Counted from the first letter of the stretch, positions 40,581-55,238 are shown. The stretch is DNA of 64,000 bases from Blastocystis sp. Blastoise (GCA_039096225.1 JBBPEB010000034.1:806001-870000); one strand, 5' to 3'. Translations and numbers: made by a program. Notes: generated by a model from the letters alone, not told the origin.

Positions 40581-41529
40581 TCATATAAATACTGTTTGGA
40601 AAAACTAAATAAGAAATCAGTATTTAAAAAAGAAATATCTAAGACAAACTAAAAGATAATGTCCTTGTCGAGTGTTTTTTTCTAGTTAATTTCAAAAAAA
40701 AAACGTGAAAAAAGTCTTAAGGTTATTATTTTACTATTTATTTCTTTGGAGATGAGTTATAAACATTTAAAATCTGTTTCTATAGAGATAAATCCAATTT
40801 GTTTCCATATTAAACAGAGAAATTACTGGTTATAATAAGTCTTTAATTAATTAACTCGATTTTCTTAGTTAATTAAAAGCTTTTAAATGTTGGATATACA
40901 ATATTTGGTTTCAACAATAATTGATACATATTACAGAGCTATCCAGATTTTAGTTCTTTTATACCAATTGAACAACAAGGAGATGAAGTTTTATATTATT
41001 TAATAGTATTACCATTTTTTTTGTTATACGTATGAATATCTACTTGAACATGAAGAGATATAGCATTTAATAGTTCTTAGATTATTGTCTTTAGAAAAGT
41101 TTTCTTTGATAAAGCAATAAAAAGTGTTCTAATCAATATATATAAAGTGTTCTGAACATTAAAAAATATAATATAATAATTTTTTATCCTAAAAGAATTT
41201 ATTCTACAAATTGATTTCACAAATAACTATAATATTAAGAGTTGCTCAAAATATAATGAAATATAGTGCTTGTCTAACTAACTATGAGCATGTATATACA
41301 AGAATTCAATTGATTTGTGTAATAAAATAGTATAAAAAGAGATATAATAAAAGAGATAGACCGTATTCTGTAGACATATTGAAAATACTATTCAATATAA
41401 GAATATAGAAGAATAAATAGATCATAATTAATTAAATAATAGAATATAAACATATATATAATGTTACAAGAGTGTCTTATCGTTAGTTTTATTTATATAT
41501 ATATATATTATAGAATATATATAATAATA
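40581..41529. other. Intergenic region with a decayed BTB-like relic
   Basis: About 40890-41110 on the plus strand there is readable protein-like sequence broken by stops and frame changes: YPDFSSFIPIEQQGDEVLYY, then in another frame YEYLLEHEEI, then SLEKFSLIKQ. This resembles a KCTD/T1-type BTB module (Tyr-Pro, then an FxxxYEYL helix). I see no intact ORF. The remainder is AT-rich without recognisable features. Confidence 0.35.
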
Positions 41530-42826
41530 GAACTATATATCCCATCAAAGGTGATAACAACAATATCAACAAGAGTACATTCATTTGTTTTTTTAACTAT
41601 TTCTACTTGTGAACAATTATATATATATATATATTGCTTCTTTAAGAATGTATTCATATAATTTAGGTAACATATTATAGTATGTTCTTTCATTATTAGA
41701 ATGAAAATACTTATATGAATAGTTTTTATTTATTGGATAGAAATTTCATTATAACGATTCATTTCAGGCTTTGTAAAATAATGATAATTTTCTGAATTTT
41801 TTATTTAAAAATAATTCGAATAAAAAACAAATAATTTTGTGTGTTTTTAATTCTAAATAATTCGAATACAAAACAAATAATTTTCTTTGTTTATATATTC
41901 ATTACTATTAGGATTCAATAATATATTCTTCTTTATATAATATGTTCTCACTATATATTTATGTTGACTATATTAAGCAAATATATATTGAATATATTAA
42001 GTAAATATATGTTGATTTTATTAAATATATATATATATACCAAGTATAGCAACTATACTTAATGAAGAGACTATATCTTTAATACATTTTGGACATATAT
42101 ATTCAAATGGAATACGATGAATATCATCTATATATAATAAATAAATCATATAATATAATTAATACAAAAAGCATTAAATATATATAACAGATAATATATT
42201 TATATACATCGAATAGTAACTTTAACAATAATTATTTTTTAAAAAGCAACGACGAATATAGTATCATCTTTTTGTTCTGATGTGTTTTTTATATTCTATT
42301 CACATATATATATGTATATTATTTGCAAATAACAATTAAAATGCTATCTAAATATATATTTTTATCACCAAAAAAAATAATTCCATGGGAATTCCTAATT
42401 TCATCTTTAAGCCAACAACACAAATAAAAAAAAATCATATATATATGTAATAAATCATTCTTGTAAACGAAATAATAAACCATCTTGTTTCATATCGTTC
42501 ATCTCGAATAAATATTCATAAAATATTATATATCTCATAACTATCTTGTAGATTTAAGGAGTTAATATGAATGTTATCATCCATCTATAAAAACACAATT
42601 ATTCATAGAGAATAATGAATATTCATGTTATAGCTTCAATCCACATATTTCTTAGAGTGCTGAGTAATATCATAAAAGGGTGATTCATGATGTCTCTCAA
42701 TGAATTCTATAGAAATCTATAATTTCGTCTCATCTTGTAATGTATACAAATCTAAAAGTACTGAGTGTTTCTCGTTCATATTCAGATGCATTTATAATCA
42801 ATGAAATGAAACTCAGCTATAGAAAT
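41530..42826 (-). pseudogene. BTB-like/LRR-like family, copy C (dead, truncated)
   Basis: Clearly homologous to the 5' third of copies A and B but disabled. The start-codon position reads ATT (42824-42826) ahead of AEFHFIDYK; the first intron donor is GC instead of GT; exon 2 reads LYTLQDETKL, then a stop, then ISIEFIERH, and a second stop follows KKYVD. Further 5'-to-3', fragments matching the second and third exons of A and B can be followed (LNLQDSYEIYN near 42560; a match to YEYLINEA-type sequence near 41650) with more stops. Matching then ends near 41530, with none of the later repeat exons. Same strand as the giant gene and copies A and B. Confidence 0.75.
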
Positions 42827-43251
42827 CGAGTCTAGTAACCAATAATTATATAAAGATCACAAAGATCATACTACTAAAATGACATCATTCACACCATATA
42901 GTCTTGTATCTTACAAATAATCTAAAATATGCTAGAATCTACATATGAATATAAACAAATATTCATTATTCAACTATATTTCTTTGTTTTGACAATTACA
43001 AAATTTTTTTTAGAGAATGACCTTTAAACCACAAGACTAAATAAATTAAGAAATACATCATACATAAAGAAAAACGAAGACAAAAAAATCCCTTGTTTTT
43101 TTTATAAAACTTCATTTCTTCTCTATTTTCAAACTTGTTTTCATGGGGAAGAAAGATAATGGATTAATTGCGAAATTAATTTTTTTAAAAGTATTCATCT
43201 ATATAAACCTTTTTTATTGATTTTTATTGTGTTTTATCTGATTTTTACTTC
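42827..43251. other. Intergenic, divergent
   Basis: About 425 bp between dead copy C and the coiled-coil gene; presumed promoter of the latter. A poly-T/poly-A rich segment and nothing else recognisable. Confidence 0.45.
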
Positions 43252-43811
43252 ATGAGCACACCTAATGATCATTCAGTAAAGGTATTTTTTATTCTTTTTT
43301 ATAAAATTGAAAATGTGTTTTCGTAGGAGTGCTTTCATCGAATTGATCGTCTATTATATGGTTATTCTGAGAAGACAAGTAAGTTAATTGTTATATAATT
43401 ACTAGATTGAATAATGTTTTTTAATAACTACAACATTTCTATTATTTATTCAAAATTTTATTAAATAACATGATATATTTATCATTTAGAAGCATCTATC
43501 AGGATGTCTACTGCAAACCAAAAGAGTATGAACAGTGTCTCTCGTTGCGCGTCTCCATTAACATTCAATCATTCTGATACAAGCACTAATAAAAGTAATT
43601 ATATGATTCTAATTTTAAATATTTTGTTATATTGTGTATAAACCATTATTTATAATCCTTATAGCAGCAAATATTGAGAAGAAAGGTAATGACAATTCTC
43701 CAAAAGTACTTTTACGCCATAAAAGTAGTCTCCGTGTAGCTACTCCACCTGAAGGTATATATATGTTTATATGCTATTATTATTATTAATATTTGTTTAT
43801 TATTATATTTG

Positions 43812-43863
<52 letters not shown>

Positions 43864-43957
43864 TTATTATAGATATTTTCAGTAGTGATACATCAGCATT
43901 TAAAATAGATCTTCAAGAAAAAGATCTTAATTGTATATATGTATTATTATTATTATG

Positions 43958-43995
<38 letters not shown>

Positions 43996-45169
43996 GTAGA
44001 AACCAATTTTGATTTTGTAAATTCATTATTAGATGACGCGTCATTACCGTTACTAGATTATACAGAATACCTTGTTTCTGGGACAAAATATGTATATATA
44101 TATTTATTTATTTATTTATTTATTACTTTATTTCTGTACATATTTTCTAAATATATATTATATATAGTTGTTAACATATATAAAAGATATATGTACGAAT
44201 TATAAAGAACGTGAACATATTATAAAGAATTTAATTATATATAAAGAATATTCACAAGATATACCTTTATATATAAATATGAAAAAACAAGAATATAAAG
44301 AGAAAACAGGAATAGAAATGTCTTCTACTCTTATTGGTCAATATACCTCTTATAATATATATAAAGAAGCTATGGATAATGTTTATACACCAAAAGTATA
44401 TATATATTATTTATCTATTATTTTATTTTAGTATATTCGTTTTTTATATTACATTCTATCCTATATATATATATAGAACACGATAAATAGTGTTCAAAAA
44501 CCCTCAAATTCATTTCAACCTCAATCAACAGAAACTCCACAAATTATTGAAAAATACCAAACACAATTACAAGAGTTAGAAACACAAATAATCACGGTTA
44601 AACAAGATTTTGATCAACAAAATGAAATGGTATATATTATATTTATATTTATTATATTTATTATTTATTATATTTATAATATTTATTATATTTATATTTA
44701 TTATATTTATTATTATTCTATAGATAACAAATATGCGAAAGACGTTAAAGTCGTACAATGGTGAGGATATCGTACAATGTGTAAACCAATTATTACAGGA
44801 CTGTGAGATTCATAAACAACAATGTGCCCTTCAACAAAAACTATTAAATATATTGTATATATATATATGTATATATATATATATTAAATTTATTTAATAT
44901 AGTTATATTTATATTTAATTAGTATAACTATAATAATATATATATATAGGGATTTAGATTCTATTAATATGTCTACAATACAAAAATGTCAAGAAATGAG
45001 CATATTATTAAAAGAACAAACAAGTTATAAACAAAAATATAATGTATATATAATGTTTATATATAATAAAAAAAATATATATATATAGTCATTAATTAAT
45101 AATTTATCCTTTCAACTCAATCAACGATTGGATAAATATCCAAAGAATATTCTAAAAGAAGATGAAGTA

Positions 45170-45222
<53 letters not shown>

Positions 45223-45894
45223 TTATTATTATTATTATATATTTATTATTATTATTATATATTTATTATTATTCTATATAGATATTACAAGATATATATA
45301 ATTTAATTGATATGGAACGACTTATTACAAATAAAAAACAAAATTATAATAATATTAATATAGATATAGCTTTATCAAATTCTAAAGATATTTATCATAA
45401 ATATGAGTTAAATAACCGCGGGGATCTCTTATTTTCCAGTCAATCCAATACTACTTCACCAACATCAACATCTTCTCAAAATATGGATAATAACCGCGGG
45501 GATTCCATTCAAAATCAAATGATTTCTTATACTAGTAATATGTCACCAAAATATATTGAAGAATATATATTATGTTTAAGAATTTTAAGCTTTATTCAGA
45601 AATGTTTTAATATTGATACCATTCAAGACATGTATATTAATAGTATTATTTATTCTATTTATATATTATTCTATTTATATATATTCTATTTATGTATTAT
45701 TTTATATTATAATATTATATATTATTATAATAAATATATATATGAATAGTGTTCCTACTATTTCTTATTTGTCCAATCAATTGAGTCAAAATGATTTAAT
45801 ATTAAAACAAATAAAGAATTATTTTAATATTAACGTTTTATCACCAAATAAAGAAATTTTAAAGAAATTACCGCTATATATATCAAAACAATAA
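43252..45894 (+). CDS. Unrecognised coiled-coil protein, about thirteen exons
   Basis: Starts MSTPNDHSVK at 43252. Exons joined across GT-AG introns read ECFHRIDRLLYGYSEK, KASIRMSTANQKSMNS, ANIEKKGNDNSPKVLL, DIFSSDTSAFKIDLQEK, NFDFVNSLLDDASLPLLDY, then helical segments (LLTYIKDICTNYKEREHI, IIEKYQTQLQELETQI, ITNMRKTLKSYNGEDI) and a C-terminus ending NVLSPNKEILKKLPLYI before TAA 45892-45894. A Ser/Asn/Thr-rich linker contains NNRGD twice, each encoded by an unusually GC-rich AACCGCGGGGAT. The N-terminal third is low-complexity and Ser-rich, the middle is predicted coiled coil by heptad-like spacing, and I recognise no family. Several introns are ATT microsatellites (43810-43870, 43945-43993, 45173-45218). 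Possibly a cytoskeletal or trafficking scaffold, but that is a guess. Confidence 0.65.
45173..45218. repeat. (ATT)n microsatellite in an intron
   Basis: About fifteen ATT units in the intron after the exon ending NILKEDE, followed by a few shorter TATATTTATT(ATT) blocks to about 45276. Confidence 0.85.
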
Positions 45895-46186
45895 TTATTA
45901 TTATTATAACTTTATAATAAATATTAATATATTATATATATACCTATATTTATATAATATTATATGCTATAATAATGTTTCTCTTGTTTTTTTTTGTCAT
46001 TATTGTTCATTATATATATATATATATTCATATATATAATCATTTCTTCATCTATAATTATCTTTATTTAAATGTCTTTTATTCAACTATACATATAAAT
46101 TAATATATATGTATATAATAAAGCAAGTTATTTTCTTTGTCAACTGCTTTTTATTTTATATTACTATTTATTTATTATTTTATTCT

Positions 46187-46217
<31 letters not shown>

Positions 46218-46619
46218 TTTCATTCTATATTTATTAATATATATAATTATTTTGTTTCATTTTTATTTCAATAACCTCTCTGATTTATTATAGCATTATT
46301 TATTCTATATATATAATGTATTCTTTTAATATTACTTTTTATTTTTAGAATATTATATTTTATAATGTTATAAATAAATATATTCTAATCTTTTAATTTT
46401 TCTTTTTTTCTTTTTTCATTTATTAAAAAGTAATATAAATCCATCTTTTTAATTATTTTGATATTTATTCATTTCTTTTTCTTTATACTATTTCTCATGC
46501 GTTGTGTATTTCCTTTATATATACATGTATATATATTATTTCTTTTTCCTTATATATATATGTTTATTTATATTGTAATTGTTCTATTTTTATTTATATA
46601 TTAACTTTTCTCTCTTGTA

Positions 46620-46620
<1 letters not shown>

Positions 46621-46687
<67 letters not shown>
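46621..46687. repeat. (TA)n microsatellite
   Basis: Over thirty uninterrupted TA units in intergenic DNA. Confidence 0.9.
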
Positions 46688-46690
<3 letters not shown>

Positions 46691-47404
46691 ATCTCAATAA
46701 TAGCTAACTTTATATTATATTCACAAATGTATTTTCTTATTTTCACAAATTATATATTTTTATATTCACATATTATATATTTTTATATTCACAAATTATT
46801 ATTCTAGGATATTATATATATATATATCAATTTTTATATACACACTTTTCTTTTTTGGTTTTTACTATCAATATATTTATATAATTTTTTTATATAATTA
46901 TTTTTCTTCTTTTTTTTCATATTTTTTTTTTATTGACTTTTTTATTCAATTTTTAAAGTCAATGTAGTATATTGTCATAATAGAATCGATTTTTTGTTCT
47001 TATATATATTTTTTATTGTTATATTTATTTTATATTTCTTTTAATTTTTCTTTTATTTATCATTAAATGATATATATATATATATTGTCTTTGCCTGTAC
47101 AATTATCATAATGTATCCTTATTCAATCTTCTTCTATATATATATCTATAATTAATAATTATTTCATTATATTGTTATTCATATATATATAACAATTCTC
47201 CAATAATTGAATTATTTTCAACAATTTTTAGTATTTATTCTTTTTATTATTGTCATCAATCTCTATACTCTATACTCTATAATAATTATTACATATATAT
47301 ACATATTATATTAATAGCAACTATAATATATATATATATATATTTAGTATTCAAGATATTTACATTTATTAAATTAGTATACTCTATTAATAATATTCAT
47401 CATT

Positions 47405-47436
<32 letters not shown>

Positions 47437-48743
47437 ATATATTCAAAGAATTCTATTTTTTTTATTTTCATTTAGATATTTCTATTTTGCATGTATTCAT
47501 TTTTATATACTTTCGTTATTTTTAAAACTATTCTTTGATTCTATATTTATATATAAATGTATATAATAAATGTCATTTCTATTTATATATATATTACTCT
47601 TTTCATTAACATTTTTTTTTCAGTTTCATTTTATTTCTTATAACTTCTCATCTTATATATAAATATTTCTTTGTTGTCTTGACAATTTTTTATATAGTTG
47701 TTTAACAATAAAGATTATTATTATATATACTCTTTCTCTGAATAGGCAAGTTTTTTTTCATATATAAATATAAAAATTATTTCAACACATTATCGTTTAT
47801 TTTATTTTTATAAAGAAAAACAACTTTTTTTTTTATTATTTATTTATTTATATTCATTACAACTTTATACCAAAACTACCTTATTTTTATATGCATTACT
47901 ACTCTACTACCTATTCCTTATAAGATTTACATATATATATATTAATTATTTTACTACATTTCATGTATTCATCTATTTCTTTGTTTAATAATAAAACACG
48001 CTATTAATACAATTATACACTTGATACTTTTAATGAATGATTATTCTTCCTTTTTGATCACCTTAACAACTTTTCTCAATTCGATTTTATTATATACATT
48101 TTTTAAATTTATTTTATACATAAAGAATTCATTTGCTGTTATTATACTAAATCATTCCATTATTTCAATTACTTCATTAAGAAAAGCTTATTCTTTTCTT
48201 ATATATAACTTTCAAATACTTTAAATAGTTACTTTCTTGTGTTCATGTGAAACATTTTATGTATTAGAATACTATATTGATAATCTAAAGAATTCAATCT
48301 AATATTTCATCCATTTTTTTTAATAAAAAAGAACTTACAATATATATTACTAACCGAAAAAGAAAGAAATAAAACAATTATCTTGTTTTTTGTTCATGTC
48401 ATTGTAATAAGCACTTAAAATAAACTTGTATAGTATATTAGACATGTTTTCTGTATATCTCTAGAGTTTTTATTATCATTATAACCTATATAAAAATGTG
48501 ATTGTTCAATTTGTATTGATATTAAAAATATATATTAATAAAAAATTATATACATACCTACAGGATCACAATAAGGTATTTTTTTTTTAATTATAAATAA
48601 AAATATTAATACTGTTCAATTTAAGAATGTAAAAAAATGTTTATTGAAAAAACCGAGAAACTTATTTATATAATTTTTATCTTTCTTCACAAAAATATAT
48701 TTTATTGGGGATCTATAGTTTTAAGATTCTTACAATATACTTC

Positions 48744-48830
48744 GTTCAATCTACAATGAAAGGGATCAATTAATTATGTCAAATAGCTCAATATGATACT
48801 CAATTGACTTTCATTTCATCTTAGATTGAC
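48744..48830. promoter_or_regulatory. Imperfect inverted repeat upstream of the ML-domain gene
   Basis: The left arm GTTCAATCTACAATGAAAG (48744-48762) is matched by the right arm ACTTTCATTTCATCTTAGA followed by TTGAC (48807-48830), with the inner GATCAATT also facing CAATTGA. The right arm ends about 35 bp before the start codon at 48866. It could be a regulatory palindrome or a hairpin in the 5' UTR. Confidence 0.4.
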
Positions 48831-48865
48831 GTATTACATATTTATTATACTTAAAAAAGCATTGA

Positions 48866-49554
48866 ATGAATAAGACACTACTATTATTATTCCTGTTTCT
48901 CATTGTAAGTTGTAATCAGGTAATGGATTGTGGTGATATTCATACGTTGATGCATTTTAATAATGTAACACTATCTGAAATATATCCTGGAAAAATAACA
49001 ACTCTTCATTCTGGGTCATCTGTCTTAAATGAAGTGATTCAAGGTGGTTCATTATTTTTTGAAGCATTACTCAATGGTGTATATATTTTTTCTATATAGA
49101 GTCTTACTTATCTATATATACTAAAATTTAAATATATTAAAATCCTATTTATATTGATTTTTAAGAAAAAACAACATATATATATAAATCTATTTAGAAA
49201 TCAACAGGAAAGCCAAAAGAGTTAAATCTTTGTGAAGAATCTCATTTTGATTTCTTCTTTAAAACAGGATTTGTACATTCATATGGTCATTTATGTCCTA
49301 CAAATAGTACTTGGACAGATACTATTATTGATATCAAATTACCTTCTTTTATTCCTCCTGTATATATAGTTATTTATATAATATAATATATTCTATATGT
49401 ATAAATTTTTTTGGATAAATATATTATTTAGTTTATGAATAGATTAATATATAATCATATATATATATAATAGGGAAAATATATATTAATAAGTCGAGGT
49501 GTAACACTTGAAGGAAAAGATGCTTTTTGTTTAAAAATGAATTGGGTTTATTAA
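48866..49554 (+). CDS. Secreted ML-domain (NPC2/MD-2-like) lipid-binding protein
   Basis: Three exons: 48866-49078, 49198-49360 and one ending at TAA 49552-49554, all phase 0. The N-terminus MNKTLLLLFLFLIVSC is a classic signal peptide. The mature part has the ML-domain layout: DCGDIHTLMHFNNVTLSEIY, then SGSSVLNEVIQGGSLFFEAL, NLCEESHFDFFF, HLCPTNSTWTDTIID, FIPPGKYILISRGVTLEGKD and a final AFCLKMNW. The proline-glycine-Lys-Tyr strand followed by a late Cys is typical of NPC2 and phosphatidylglycerol-transfer proteins, which carry sterols or lipids in lysosomes or phagosomes. Length (~160 aa) fits the family. The specific ligand cannot be inferred. Tail-to-tail with the LRR/KPF-repeat gene. Confidence 0.75.
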
Positions 49555-49787
49555 TAATAGTTATGTATATATACTATTTATTCGATTATATATATTTAAA
49601 AAAAAAGATTTATGAATATCATCTAGTGATTAGTTTACATAAAGTATTTGATTAATAAAAAACCAAACAAAACTATTCATAAATAATTACGAATAACAAC
49701 AAATAAATAATATTAATTAAAAAAAAAAAAACAATATATATGTTAACACACATAAAGAAAAAAAATCATAATATATATAAATAGAAA

Positions 49788-51935
<2,148 letters not shown>

Positions 51936-52191
51936 TATTATTTTTGCAACAATAAGTAAATGTTAATAGAAGATAGAAATACCTTTTTAAAAATTGTTGG
52001 TTTTTGGAGATATTCATAAAAATATCATTTATTCAAGTCATTCTTTCAAATTTTCTATGTTTTTATTTATTTTATAACAGTTATTCTTATTTCTTGCTTT
52101 AGAGCCTTTGCTTTTGAAAATTTTTACGTTCACGAACAATTGAATATTTATTATAATAGAATTAACTTGGAATAATCTTGTTCTTTCAAAA

Positions 52192-53096
52192 ATGAATAAT
52201 TCTAATCTTATCAATAATGAAAATGTACCTTCTGAAACAGCATCAAAAAATATGAAAAGTTGTGTAGAAAATAAAAAGATCAAAGGAATTGTTTTTCTAG
52301 ATAAAGAGTATGTTTTTTAAAAATTATTATTATTATTTTCTTTATGTCTTATTAATTTTTTTTATAATATTATAGAGTGAATGTAGAATTCAATAATAAG
52401 GATTGTTCTATGTATCAATTGGCTCGTTCTTGGGTTCAAAATGATATGGATAGAGTATTTTATTAACAGTATTGTTTTCTTATAGTGTTTCATTGTATTT
52501 CATTTGAATCAATTTATGGATTACCATGTGAAGACATATATATTTATATAGAATAAGTATACTACCTATTTTCATCCTTCTGAAGAGACTTCAGGTGATT
52601 TATATATAAATAAAGAAGATGATTTTCATGAATTGTTGAATACTATTAATAAAACAGATAATAATAGTGTATATATATATATTATTTATTGTAAATTGTA
52701 TAAATATATAGTTATTTATTGGAGGCGAATCTATTCCTAATAATATATTACTACAATCAACAGTATATAAATTTGAAATGATTAAACAAATGTATATATA
52801 TATATATATATTTATTATTCATTTTTTTTTTGTGAATATTTGAAAAATTTTATTATTATACTATTTAATATATATATATAGAAAATCAGATTATTTAAAG
52901 AAGAAAAGACAGAATCATTATAAGAAGATGCTAAAAGAACCTTTATTGGCAACTAAGAGTAATCAGAGTAGTTGTAATAATATTATGAATACTATTGCTA
53001 ATGATAATAATGATATTAATGATGATAAAGAGGATAAAGAGGATAATAATAAAGATAATAAAGATGATAATAATAAAGATGATAATCCTAAAAATG

Positions 53097-53138
<42 letters not shown>

Positions 53139-53152
53139 TATCAAAAAATTGA
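52192..53152 (+). CDS. Asn-rich protein with possible LIN37-like motif
   Basis: Exons 52192-52307, 52376-52454, one from 52552 to about 52668, one near 52726-52795, and a last exon from 52882 to TGA 53150-53152, all splicing in frame at GT-AG. The protein runs MNNSNLINNENVPSETASKN, KIKGIVFLDKE, VNVEFNNKDCSMYQLARSW, VQNDMDR, YFHPSEETSGDLYINKEDD, LLQSTVYKFEMIKQIKSDY, then Lys-rich LKKKRQNHYKKMLKEPL and an Asp/Asn/Lys low-complexity tail. The SMYQLARSWVQND motif resembles the conserved tryptophan motif of LIN37 (subunit of the MuvB/DREAM cell-cycle repressor), and a basic helix near the C-terminus would also suit. The match is short, so the assignment is tentative. Confidence 0.55.
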
Positions 53153-53662
53153 TAATTCTTCACTGAATACAAAAAATATCTTTATATACTATAAACAATA
53201 ATAAAATTACTTCTATACGTATTGAGACTAGCAGTATTATAGATAAACAATGAGTTTATTAATTATACAATATATATTATTATATTTCAACTAATTTCTT
53301 TCATTACAACAACTGATGTTTCTAATAGTGATATTCATTCTTAATATACCATATTATTCATTTATCTCTTTTTATTTATGTAATTCTTCTTTATCTTTAA
53401 TTAATTAATTATTGAATACTTTGTGGCTATAATTTATAAGAATAAAAGTTTGCAAGTCTATATATATATTTCAATTGTTTGTTTCATTATTTCATGTTTG
53501 TAATAACTTATTATTAAGTAAATAGTTGTTTTTAATTTTGTTTTAAGAATAATTTTGAAGATAAAACATAATTGTAAAAAATATTTTAAACAAAAAAAAA
53601 AAGAAAAGAAAAAGAATATAATAAATAACAAACAAATAGAAAACAAAAAAAAAACAATATAA
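53153..53662. other. Intergenic, tail-to-tail
   Basis: About 510 bp between the 3' ends of the LIN37-like and 7TM genes. AT-rich with homopolymer A near 53588. Nothing recognised. Confidence 0.5.
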
Positions 53663-55138
53663 TTATGTTACAACAAGTTTACGACTTAAAGAACGTTCAG
53701 TCTAAATAGAATACATATAAATAAAAATATATAATGTATATAATAAATATATATATACATTCTGACAACAAAATGAATCTGACAGAACTCCAATAAAATA
53801 TTTTCCTATACCCAGAAGCATACCATTTATTACTCCCTATAAGAGATTATATATATATATATATATACATTAGTTAATTTTTAATAAAATTTGACAATAA
53901 AAAAAAAGAAATTATAGAGTGAAGAATATATATATATATACATATAATGGAATAACAATATTGCCATAGATATTGAGTTCAGAAGGAAATGTTAATGTTA
54001 ATTGTGTATATTCATTAATAATCATAAATATATTTCTTACTAGGTCAGGTGAGAAAAAAATATAAAACATAAAGAAATGACTATATAAATAAAATAATAA
54101 TAATAAATAAAAAAAATAATAGTTAAAAAATAATAATTATAGCTAAAAAATAACTATAATAAATCAAATAATAATACCTAAAAAATAACTATAATAAATC
54201 AAATAATAAGAGTTAAAAAACAATAATAATAAATATAATACTTACGAATAAATTCTAAATTGAATATGTGGAATTTTTCGATCTCCAGAATACCATAAAG
54301 AAATAAGTGAAAAAAACTATAAAAAATATATATATATATTTATATAAACTTACAATGAATATAATATAAATAAAAAGAATAAAAAAACATACAGTAATAC
54401 ATAAATGTGAGATTATTACAGGAATATAAAAAGAAGAAAGAGCATAAATTGGTGTATTTGATCCAATCCAGTATCTATAGAATAAAGAAGGGAATCATTT
54501 ATCAAAAAAAAAAAAACAGAATAACAATATATACACTAGATTATGATAATTGAACCCTATTCCATAGAGATAATCGAATATTCCAAGATTTATAATCATA
54601 AACAATGGAAAGATAAGCGCTATCCATTTAAAAGGAACATGTTTTGGAGGATATTCACAATTAACGTAAAGCGTATATCTAAAAGTTATAAAATATAAAT
54701 AAGATAATTTCACACAACTTAGTATATAATATAGCATATAAAACAAATAAAATCATAAATAAATACAAAACATAGACATTGTGAATTTCCCAACAACATG
54801 AAGAGAGATAGAAAAATTGAAACGAATAAGCCTATATAAAGTATAATCATAAAAAAACGAGAAATAAATCAATGTAATACAATAATTCGTTGAAATAATT
54901 CATTTTCAAAAGAAAAGTAGATTTTATTAAGTACGCAAATGAGATATAATGTAGTTACAGCAAAATCTGAAAGAAAAGAGTAGATGAAATCGTGTCTTGT
55001 TTTGACTTGTAACTGTCTATTACAAAACCATGTCAGTATCATGAATAAAGAAAACAACCATGACAATATGCCTACGACCCCATAAATCAATAACATACTG
55101 AAATTGATTTCTTCCATGTGGTTATCGCAATAATTCAA
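53663..55138 (-). CDS. Seven-transmembrane receptor, cAMP-receptor/secretin-like
   Basis: Multi-exon membrane protein starting MNYCDNHMEEINFSMLLIYG at 55138 and ending SLSRKLVVT before TAA 53663-53665. Hydrophobic segments in order: LLIYGVVGILSWLFSLFMIL (TM1), SFLSDFAVTTLYLICVL (TM2), LFVSIFLSLFMLLGNSQC (TM3), WIALIFPLFMIINLGIF (TM4), IYALSSFYIPVIISHLC (TM5), one after FRIYS, and GVINGMLLGIGKYFIGVLSD (TM7). The loop CEYPPKHVPFKW, then YWIGSNTPIYALSSFYIPVI, resembles the extracellular loop 2 to TM5 passage of Dictyostelium-type cAMP receptors and secretin-like GPCRs. Ligand and coupling are unknown. TM6 and the exact exon ends are less certain. A tRNA-Arg lies just upstream. Confidence 0.65.
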
Positions 55139-55238
55139 AAAAACATCAAAAACAACTTTTCTTCTTCGTGTAATATAATGTTTAATGGAATTATTACAAG
55201 TTTAATACTCAACTAGTCATATAAGAATTAATATACAA

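Larger units (their letters stand above)
45895..48865. other. 3-kb gene-free, T-rich region
   Basis: The longest stretch without a supported gene. No frame stays open with protein-like composition, and no tRNA or rRNA is visible. The plus strand is strongly T-biased (many TTTTTATTTTTCTTTT-like runs) from about 45.95 to 48.3 kb. It contains a long TA microsatellite at 46621-46687 and several shorter TA blocks. The distal end carries the promoter of the ML-domain gene, including an inverted repeat at 48744-48830. Confidence 0.5.

Noticed and set aside
43809-44205. Ile/Leu/Tyr-rich frames from ATT repeats
   Set aside because: The repeat parts are introns of the coiled-coil gene; only the flanking DIFSSDTSAFK and NFDFVNSLLDD segments are exons.
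46502-46807. Ile/Tyr-rich open frame in the T-rich block
   Set aside because: Generated by TA repeat and T-rich sequence; no protein-like pattern and no start or splice support.
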